Source of the DNA: an uncultured Bacteroidota bacterium
GTDB lineage: Bacteria > Bacteroidota > Bacteroidia > Flavobacteriales > Flavobacteriaceae
Assembly (NCBI GenBank): GCA_902593075.1
Contig: CACJHA010000011.1
Coordinates: forward strand, 1 to 36,330
Length of the DNA stretch: 36,330 nt
Direction of reading: 5' to 3'
Shown: piece by piece, positions 31,300 to 36,330 of the stretch
Layout of the letters: each line of letters begins with the position of its first letter
Position numbering within the stretch: the first letter of the stretch is position 1
The notes under the pieces: model-generated
What the model was told of the DNA's origin: nothing
What the model saw: the letters and a program-made list of their open reading frames with translations, nothing else
The model's database searches: none
Translations under genes and position numbers: made by a program

Positions 31300-31334
31300 T
31301 TTAATTGATTTATGGTTAATAAGTATTAATATAA

Positions 31335-31373
31335 AAAATATCTGTGACTTGGAGAAAATATCCTCTGTGGAAA
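31335..31373. repeat. Intergenic repeat family, copy C
   Basis: Copy C reads AAAATATCT at 31335-31343, then GTGACTTGG, then a variant AGAAAATATC from 31353, then CTCTGTGGAAACC. The two modules are 18 bases apart, as in copies D and E. It lies between the exported-protein start (31299) and the end of a tiny membrane ORF (31375). Confidence 0.75.
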
Positions 31374-31374
31374 C

Positions 31375-31467
31375 CTAGCTAAAGTATTTTACTAATAAAA
31401 ATATAATAAGGCATAAAACTATTGTTAAATTGACCCAACTAAAAAACCAATGTTGTTTCCATTTCAT
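31375..31467 (-). CDS. Tiny single-pass membrane protein (30 residues)
   Basis: The frame from ATG 31467 to TAG 31375-31377 encodes MKWKQHWFFSWVNLTIVLCL and then IIFLLVKYFS: a basic, Trp-rich start and one membrane helix. It starts 3 bases after the stop of the NTF2-like gene on the same strand, so it would be translationally coupled. No family is known to me. Confidence 0.48.
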   Translation of the reverse strand: MKWKQHWFFSWVNLTIVLCLIIFLLVKYFS

Positions 31468-31470
31468 AAT

Positions 31471-31941
31471 TTATCTGTCTTTTATTGGAATACCAACTGC
31501 CCCTTTTCTTGGTGACCAGTGTGAATGAATTTTTTTCCATTCACCTTTAAAATTAGTCCAGACAAAAGAGACTCTTACAGCATAATTTATTTCGTTTTCT
31601 TCAAATAAATAACTACCATCAACATTAAATGTTACTACTGCCGTATTATTATTTGGTGAAACTTGAACTGTGTGATTATCTGTTTCAAACCTTATCCATT
31701 TATACTTTACTGGTAAATTAAAATATTGTTCGTCATATTTTCTTAGCGGAGTTCCATTTGATGAAAATGTAGAGGCATCAATATTTGGTATAAGAAATTT
31801 TTTTGCCTCTTCATAATTTCTTCCAGTTGATGCAACCTCAGTCCATTTTATACTTTTTTTAATTAAAGTTTCCTTTAATTTCTGGGTCTGTCCAAATGAT
31901 ATAAAAGCAATAAGTAGTGTTGGTAAATATATTTTTTTCAT
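31471..31941 (-). CDS. Exported NTF2/SnoaL-like protein
   Basis: The 156-residue protein has a signal peptide (MKKIYLPTLLIAFISFGQ) and a SnoaL-3-like NTF2 domain: a helix SIKWTEVASTGRNYEEAKKF, FLIPNIDASTFSSNGTPL, strands HTVQVSPNNNTAVVTFNVDG and a closing VRVSFVWTNFKGEWKKIHSHWSPR, the usual ligand-pocket end of this group. It should act in the periplasm; the ligand is unknown. Repeat copy D begins 14 bases upstream of its ATG, and a tiny membrane ORF follows 3 bases after its stop. Confidence 0.78.
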   Translation of the reverse strand: MKKIYLPTLLIAFISFGQTQKLKETLIKKSIKWTEVASTGRNYEEAKKFLIPNIDASTFSSNGTPLRKYDEQYFNLPVKYKWIRFETDNHTVQVSPNNNTAVVTFNVDGSYLFEENEINYAVRVSFVWTNFKGEWKKIHSHWSPRKGAVGIPIKDR

Positions 31942-31954
31942 ATTTCTAATTTAA

Positions 31955-31998
31955 AGAATATCTGTCACTTGGAGAATATCTTCTCTGTGGAATGGGGA
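31955..31998. repeat. Intergenic repeat family, copy D
   Basis: Copy D is the cleanest: AGAATATCT at 31955-31963, GTCACTTGG, AGAATATCT at 31973-31981, then TCTCTGTGGAATGGGG. The two modules have an exact 18-base period. It fills the 57-base spacer between the NTF2-like start and the MFS stop. Confidence 0.85.
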
Positions 31999-33258
31999 TT
32001 AGCGACTATTTAAATTTCTATTAAAGTTTATAGATGCCCAGAGTCCAAGTGATGAAAATAATAAAAGCATTGTAAATACATATTGATACCCTAGTGATTC
32101 GGGATAATTGTCTAATAAATATCCTATTATTGGGGTGGCAAAAATATCTGGTGTGTAACCAACTACTGAGATTAAACCAACAGCTGTGCCAGTAACCTTT
32201 ATTGGTATCTTAGCTTCATTAAATATTGAAAAATAAAGAGCCCTTACAGCGTAAGTTCCAACTGCGGTAATAACTAATGATAATAAAAAAATTAAATTCA
32301 AATGATTTGTTATTATTCCAGAAGCAAAAATTAATGACCCGATCAACATAATGTTAAAGCCAATAATTATCCACTTAATGCTATTACTTTTATCTGCTAA
32401 AAAGCCAAAAAATATACAAACTATTGGTCTAAGATATAATTGGAGAGATCCAATTTCTGCAGCTTTAGTTTCGCTGTACAACATAACTTCATAAGCATAT
32501 AGTGAATATATATCTGTTATTTTATATCCGACATAAGCAGAAATTATAATTATCATCATTAACCATATAGATTTATATTTTAGTACCGATTTAATGTTTT
32601 TTAATGAAAGAGCTGAATTATTTGTCTTTGATTTATTTTTTGATTCTGATTTCATAAAATGAAAAACTAAAAATCCAACAATAGTAACGAAAAACGAAGA
32701 GTATAAAATAACATATCTTAGGGCTTCTTGCCTTTCAATGGTACTATCTAAAATTGACCCTGTTTTTAAAACTTTAGAAAAAATAAAAACACCAGTACTA
32801 CCAATTAAAGCTGCTATCAAACCTCTTCCTGCATCTAAAAACCCAAAAGCTGTTCCTTGATTTTTGTTGCCTCCCCATAGGCGAGTGGCTTTAATCATCG
32901 CTCCCCAAAATAAGAAAATAGTTGTAATTCCCCAGTACGCATATAATATTTGCAAAACAAAAAATGAAGGGAATGTAGCCATCACTAATCCACCAAGAGC
33001 GGTCGTAAAAAGTGCTATGCCCATTAATTTTCCTGGTGGAAATTTATCTGCAATCAGACCTCCAAAAAAATATGAAAATATAGCAATCGTTCCGTAGGTT
33101 GAAAATAAACTTCCCAATTGCAAATTGGTTAAATTAAATGCATCTAAAAATGTTGGTCTAAATACCCTAGCTATAACGTATGTTAAAATATAGATTGACT
33201 CTCCTGAAAGGATTAGAAGAATTAAATTATAATAAGAGCCAATTTTGTTTGTAGAAAT
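31999..33258 (-). CDS. MFS transporter with no canonical start codon
   Basis: From the TTG at 33123 the protein would lack its first membrane helix. The frame is open upstream and adds NKIGSYYNLILLILSGESIY, then ILTYVIARVFRPTFLDAFNL and TNLQ, which is a proper MFS N-terminus. No ATG, GTG or TTG lies between the upstream stop and 33123; the best candidate is ATT at 33256-33258, giving 419 residues with about 12 helices. GGLIADKFPPGK (loop 2-3) and FFGFLADKSNSIK in the second half mark the MFS repeats. Substrate unknown. Repeat copy E lies 35 bases upstream. Confidence 0.85.
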   Translation of the reverse strand: MSTNKIGSYYNLILLILSGESIYILTYVIARVFRPTFLDAFNLTNLQLGSLFSTYGTIAIFSYFFGGLIADKFPPGKLMGIALFTTALGGLVMATFPSFFVLQILYAYWGITTIFLFWGAMIKATRLWGGNKNQGTAFGFLDAGRGLIAALIGSTGVFIFSKVLKTGSILDSTIERQEALRYVILYSSFFVTIVGFLVFHFMKSESKNKSKTNNSALSLKNIKSVLKYKSIWLMMIIIISAYVGYKITDIYSLYAYEVMLYSETKAAEIGSLQLYLRPIVCIFFGFLADKSNSIKWIIIGFNIMLIGSLIFASGIITNHLNLIFLLSLVITAVGTYAVRALYFSIFNEAKIPIKVTGTAVGLISVVGYTPDIFATPIIGYLLDNYPESLGYQYVFTMLLLFSSLGLWASINFNRNLNSR

Positions 33259-33292
33259 ATTTTTTAAATAATATAATTAAATGTACAAAAAA

Positions 33293-33396
33293 AGAATATC
33301 TGTCACTTGGAGAATATCTACTCTGAGGAACGGTAGTAATTTAATGTTAAGTAAACCTAATTAGGCAGAGTAGTAGGTTTGGGGAGAGTAGATTAA
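33293..33396. repeat. Intergenic repeat family, copy E (longest form)
   Basis: Copy E has AGAATATCT at 33293-33301 and again at 33311-33319, then ACTCTGAGGAACGG, then a second part with a 26-base core at 33348-33373 (containing the palindrome CCTAATTAGG) that recurs exactly in copy F. The tail TTTGGGGAGAGTAG resembles the tail of copy A. It lies between the MFS start and the GNAT start. Confidence 0.85.
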
Positions 33397-33420
33397 TATA
33401 TTTATAATATTAAGTAAGAA

Positions 33421-33990
33421 ATGATCACTTTAGATAAAGTAAGAAATTACAATGATTTATTACAAATCAAAATTCTTAATGAAGATAATTTAAAAATTAA
33501 TCTTTCTCAGCAGGATCAATTAAAATATGGATTCCTAACTCTTGAATATAATATTGAATTATTACTAAAAATGAATAATATTGAAAAGTCTATAGTTGTA
33601 AAGGAAGATAATAAGGTCGTAGGTTATGCTATTGTTACAAATAAAACAGTTTATGGACTTAATAAACTTTTTGATGATTTAATTGATAGGGTTAAGACCT
33701 TAACCTACTGTCATAATAATTTAAGCAATGTGGAGTACGCATTAGTTGGTCAATTATGTATTAAAAAAGATTACAGAGGTAAAGGTCTTGTAAAAAAAAT
33801 ATATGAATTTTATAAACAAGAATATTCTAAAAAATATAAGTATCTAATTACTGATATTGACAAGAGAAACAAAAGATCACTTAGTGCTCATTTAAAAAGT
33901 GGATTTCAAATTATTGATAATTTTTACTGGGGAGAATCTTATTGGAATATAATTTTATGGGATTGGAACAATCAAAAGAAATTTAATTAG
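33421..33990 (+). CDS. GNAT family N-acetyltransferase
   Basis: The 189-residue protein shows the GNAT core: strand KVVGYAIVTNKT, strand YALVGQLCIKKDYRGKGLVK with the acetyl-CoA loop RGKG at 119-122, helix KIYEFYKQEY, and TDIDKRNKRSLSAHLKSGF where N150 and the following helix complete the cofactor site. The acceptor is unknown. It is the only plus-strand gene in the repeat-bearing block. It is flanked by two direct copies of a 26-base sequence in repeats E and F, which suggests it moved as a unit. No good promoter box is visible. Confidence 0.82.
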   Translation: MITLDKVRNYNDLLQIKILNEDNLKINLSQQDQLKYGFLTLEYNIELLLKMNNIEKSIVVKEDNKVVGYAIVTNKTVYGLNKLFDDLIDRVKTLTYCHNNLSNVEYALVGQLCIKKDYRGKGLVKKIYEFYKQEYSKKYKYLITDIDKRNKRSLSAHLKSGFQIIDNFYWGESYWNIILWDWNNQKKFN

Positions 33991-34035
33991 TTTTAAATAA
34001 AAAATCATTGAAAATTATTTAATGAATTAAATTGT

Positions 34036-34099
34036 TGAATATCTCCTCTGTGGAATGGGGGGTTGTTTAATGGTAAGTAAACCTAATTAGGCAGAGTAG
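34036..34099. repeat. Intergenic repeat family, copy F
   Basis: Copy F lacks the first module. It has GAATATCT at 34037-34044, CCTCTGTGGAATGGGG, then TTTAATGG and the 26-base core at 34074-34099 that is identical to 33348-33373 in copy E. It follows the GNAT gene directly. Confidence 0.85.
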
Positions 34100-34354
34100 G
34101 GGTAAAACAGCTTTTTGGTACAAATTTTTTTACTCTTAAAATCTCTGCAATCTCAATTATAATAAGGGTTTAGTGTATTTTGCTATAAATGATTATGCAA
34201 TCTCAATGTACAAATACACAAATTTGTACATCAATTTGTACATTCAAACTGCGAAAAAGAGAATAACAAGGGTATATCAAGAACAACTAAAAATGTGGTA
34301 AAGCCTTATTATAACTACCATTGTAGTAACAAAAGCATAACAAGAGCAACAAAA
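34100..34354. other. Noncoding region with attachment-site-like repeats next to mnmE
   Basis: I see no gene in this stretch. It holds the direct repeat TGCAATCTCAAT at 34146-34157 and 34196-34207, exactly 50 bases apart. It also holds four GTACAAAT-type half sites: GTACAAAT at 34118-34125, ATGTACAAAT at 34206-34215, and its inverse ATTTGTACAT at 34222-34231 and 34234-34243. The mix of direct and inverted short repeats beside the 3' end of a housekeeping gene looks like core and arm sites of a tyrosine recombinase, but no integrase is present. Confidence 0.45.
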
Positions 34355-35731
34355 TTATTTCCCAATGCAAAATTTAGAAAAAATATTAGATAATATATCT
34401 TCATTTGTCACCTCTCCAGTTACCTCGCCTAGATGATATAAAACCTGTTTTAAATCTATTGTAAGTAAATCAGATGGGACATTATTTTTTAAACCCTTTT
34501 TCACATTATTAATTTCTTTTTTTGCAAGACTTAGAGCTGAATAGTGTCTGCTATTTGTGATTATAAGTTTATTGGAAAAATTCTGATTTAAGTTTTCAAT
34601 AATTTTACTTTTCAAATACGTTACATCTTTTTTTTCTTTTGTATTAATCAGCATTTTTTTTAAAGATGTTTTTTTTATTTGTTTTTTCACCAAATCGGCT
34701 TTTGTAAAAATTAACATTATTGACTTTTCTTTATATTTTTTTTTCAGTTTGTTTGATTCATTTATTTCAAAGTCAATGTTTTTATCCGAGGATGTCAAGT
34801 CAATTAAATAGAGTATTATTTCAGATCTATTTATACTTTCCAAAGTTCTTGAAATTCCAATTTTTTCAATCTCATCCTCTGTTTTTCTAATTCCAGCAGT
34901 ATCTATAAAACGAAATAACTTACCCTCAATATTAAATGTATCTTCGATTATGTCCCTTGTTGTTCCTGATATTGGACTAGTAATTGCTTTATCTTCATTT
35001 AGAATTGAATTTAATAAAGTTGATTTTCCTACGTTGGGAGACCCAACTATTGAGACTGGAATTCCATCTTTCATGGCATTTCCGTATTTAAATGAATCAA
35101 CTAGTTCAGAAATAAATTCTTCAACATTATTAAGTAATGATAAAAACTTATCCCTAGATGCAAATTCAACATCTTCCTCACTGAAGTCTAATTCTAATTC
35201 TATTAAACTTGACAAATTCAATAATTCATCCCTCATTTTTTTAATTTCATTACTTACTCCACCTCTCACTTGGTTCATTGCCAGTTTATGACTTGCTTTA
35301 GAGTTGGAAGAAATCAAATCAGATATGCCTTCAGCTTGAATTAAGTCCATTTTACCATTTACATATGACCGTAAAGAAAATTCGCCTGGTTTCGCAGTTC
35401 TTATACCCCTGTCTGAAAGTAATTCCATAATTCTATTTTGTATGTAGGTTGAGCCATGACAAAATATTTCTACCATATCCTCACCTGTGAATGAATTAGG
35501 TTTTTTTAGTTTGGATATTATTACTTCATCGATTATTTCATCTTTATGCTGAATAATTCCAAGATAATTTTTATTGATTTTTAAATCTGAGTATTTTTTT
35601 TGTTTGAGTTTAGGTCTAAAAATCTTTTCAACTGCATTGTGGGTTTTATCTCCTGATACTCTTATTATAGAAATTGCACCTTGTCCTTGCGGGGATGAAA
35701 TTACAGCAATCGTATCTTTATCAAACATCAT
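34355..35731 (-). CDS. mnmE: tRNA modification GTPase MnmE
   Basis: The 458-residue protein is a complete MnmE (TrmE). With MnmG it modifies the wobble uridine of several tRNAs. It begins with the formyl-THF-binding domain (DTIAVISSPQGQGAISIIRVSG, then FTGEDMVEIFCHGS at 81-94), followed by the helical domain with the G domain inserted: P-loop GSPNVGKSTLL at 230-240, TTRD, DTAGIR, TKAD, and the C-terminal FCIGK at 454-458 with the conserved cysteine. Its ATG overlaps the stop of the upstream gene by one base (TAATG); a second ATG follows immediately. Confidence 0.97.
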   Translation of the reverse strand: MMFDKDTIAVISSPQGQGAISIIRVSGDKTHNAVEKIFRPKLKQKKYSDLKINKNYLGIIQHKDEIIDEVIISKLKKPNSFTGEDMVEIFCHGSTYIQNRIMELLSDRGIRTAKPGEFSLRSYVNGKMDLIQAEGISDLISSNSKASHKLAMNQVRGGVSNEIKKMRDELLNLSSLIELELDFSEEDVEFASRDKFLSLLNNVEEFISELVDSFKYGNAMKDGIPVSIVGSPNVGKSTLLNSILNEDKAITSPISGTTRDIIEDTFNIEGKLFRFIDTAGIRKTEDEIEKIGISRTLESINRSEIILYLIDLTSSDKNIDFEINESNKLKKKYKEKSIMLIFTKADLVKKQIKKTSLKKMLINTKEKKDVTYLKSKIIENLNQNFSNKLIITNSRHYSALSLAKKEINNVKKGLKNNVPSDLLTIDLKQVLYHLGEVTGEVTNEDILSNIFSKFCIGK

Positions 35732-36330
35732 TATATTTTAATACTAAAGGTTGTACGTTTCTTATGAAGTTTGTGTTCATAATTTTTCCACAATTGATGA
35801 ATTGAAGTATTTTCTTCCAATTCTGGATTAGTTTCGACCTCTGTTATACCTTTCTTATTAAATAACTTTTGAATTTCATTAAATAAAATTGCTATTACAC
35901 CTTTATTTTGGTATTCTGGATGTACACCAATTAAATAAAAAGAGGCCCTGTTGTTAAAATACTTGGCCTTTAAAAGATGAAAAATACCAAAAGGAAAAAG
36001 TTTCCCTTTGGCTTTTTTCAATGCTTTGGTGAATGATGGCATTATTATTACAAAAGCTATTAATTTATTTGTCTGGTCAGATATACACTTAATGTATTCT
36101 GGATGAGCATATTTCAAATATTTTTCTTTGTAATAGTTTATTTGATATTTTTGGATTGGAACAAAAGTTTGAAGATTTGAATATGTTTTTTCGATTAGTT
36201 GAAACATTTCATCAACGTAAGGTTCAATTTCACTATTTTTCTTAAAGTGTAATACTTTTAGATTATATCTTTCTAAGATTAGCTTTCCAAATTTTCTAAC
36301 TTTTTCTGGAGAGTTTTTGAAATCAGGTAT
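35731..36330 (-). CDS. GNAT-like acetyltransferase, N-terminus outside the window
   Basis: The frame is open from the right window edge: before the internal ATG at 36207 it reads IPDFKNSPEKVRKFGKLILE, then RYNLKVLHFKKNSEIEPYVDE, so 199 codons are visible and the true start is beyond base 36330. The C-terminal half has a GNAT-like core: RASFYLIGVHPEYQNKGVIA with the acetyl-CoA loop QNKG, then a helix ILFNEIQKLFNKKG and TEVETNPELEENTSIHQLWKN. It precedes mnmE with a one-base overlap (TAATG), so they are translated together. The substrate is unknown. Confidence 0.75.
   Translation of the reverse strand: MPDFKNSPEKVRKFGKLILERYNLKVLHFKKNSEIEPYVDEMFQLIEKTYSNLQTFVPIQKYQINYYKEKYLKYAHPEYIKCISDQTNKLIAFVIIMPSFTKALKKAKGKLFPFGIFHLLKAKYFNNRASFYLIGVHPEYQNKGVIAILFNEIQKLFNKKGITEVETNPELEENTSIHQLWKNYEHKLHKKRTTFSIKI

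Noticed and set aside
31999-33123. A 374-residue MFS protein starting at TTG 33123
   Set aside because: It would lose the first membrane helix, which is encoded in frame directly upstream.
29611-34099. The six repeats as integron attC sites with gene cassettes
   Set aside because: There is no consistent RYYYAAC...GTTRRRY pair, the copies do not fold as attC hairpins by eye, most genes have the same strand but variable spacing to the repeat, and no IntI-type integrase is seen. One GTTAAGT in copy E alone is not enough.
29611-34099. The repeats as a CRISPR array
   Set aside because: The spacing is about 0.5-1.3 kb with genes between, the repeats are imperfect, and no cas gene is present.
34255-34354. 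A remnant of an integrase gene next to mnmE
   Set aside because: All frames in this stretch are short and show no tyrosine recombinase motif; only the short repeats can be supported.

Overview
The window looks like a chromosomal segment of a marine member of the Bacteroidota, most likely Flavobacteriia. The evidence is: very AT-rich DNA; a PorP/SprF protein next to a protein with a type-B type IX secretion sorting domain; several Bacteroidota-type families (DUF5916, DUF6607, CPXCG, flavobacterial pirin); promoter-like TAnnTTTG boxes instead of classical -10 boxes; start codons without clear Shine-Dalgarno sequences; and frequent TTG starts. There is no rRNA, tRNA, CRISPR array or intact transposase that I can see.

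Layout. 1-2.4 kb (+): the end of an unknown gene, a stand-alone GroES-like co-chaperonin, then nadA and nadC of de novo NAD synthesis. 2.4-7.0 kb (-): a tight four-gene cell-surface operon, in transcription order a leucine-rich-repeat protein with a type-B sorting domain, PorP/SprF, an exported protein of unknown function, and an OmpA protein with TSP3 calcium-type repeats. 7.1-13.98 kb: housekeeping and membrane genes, namely a rhodanese lipoprotein, an M48/Ste24-like protease, TspO, DUF5916, DoxX, an NTF2-like lipoprotein, DUF423 and DUF6607. 14.0-21.3 kb: unknown exported proteins, two alpha/beta hydrolases (one epoxide-hydrolase-like), a hotdog thioesterase with an SRPBCC protein, pirin, CPXCG, and two paralogous pairs of tiny membrane proteins arranged head to head around the thioesterase. 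21.4-28.5 kb: an exported protein, an enoyl-reductase-like oxidoreductase, CapA, CutC, OsmC and several small genes.

28.5-34.35 kb is the accessory-looking part. It begins with a decayed potassium-channel pore fragment. It continues with minus-strand genes for exported or transport functions (two exported proteins with no assigned family, an SGNH hydrolase, an NTF2-like protein and an MFS transporter) and a plus-strand GNAT gene. Each spacer from 29.6 to 34.1 kb carries a copy of the same repeat, and the block ends in attachment-site-like repeats beside mnmE. The last 2 kb hold mnmE and a GNAT-like gene cut by the window edge.

Besides the larger reading frames, I read at least nine very small genes (30-54 codons; for example 7118, 15250, 17326, 18841, 23385, 26017, 28058 and 31375), most of them single-pass membrane or basic peptides. 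Two larger genes (pirin at 19955-20692 and the MFS transporter at 31999-33258) clearly extend upstream of their first ATG/GTG/TTG, and so appear to use a non-canonical start codon or to have lost it.
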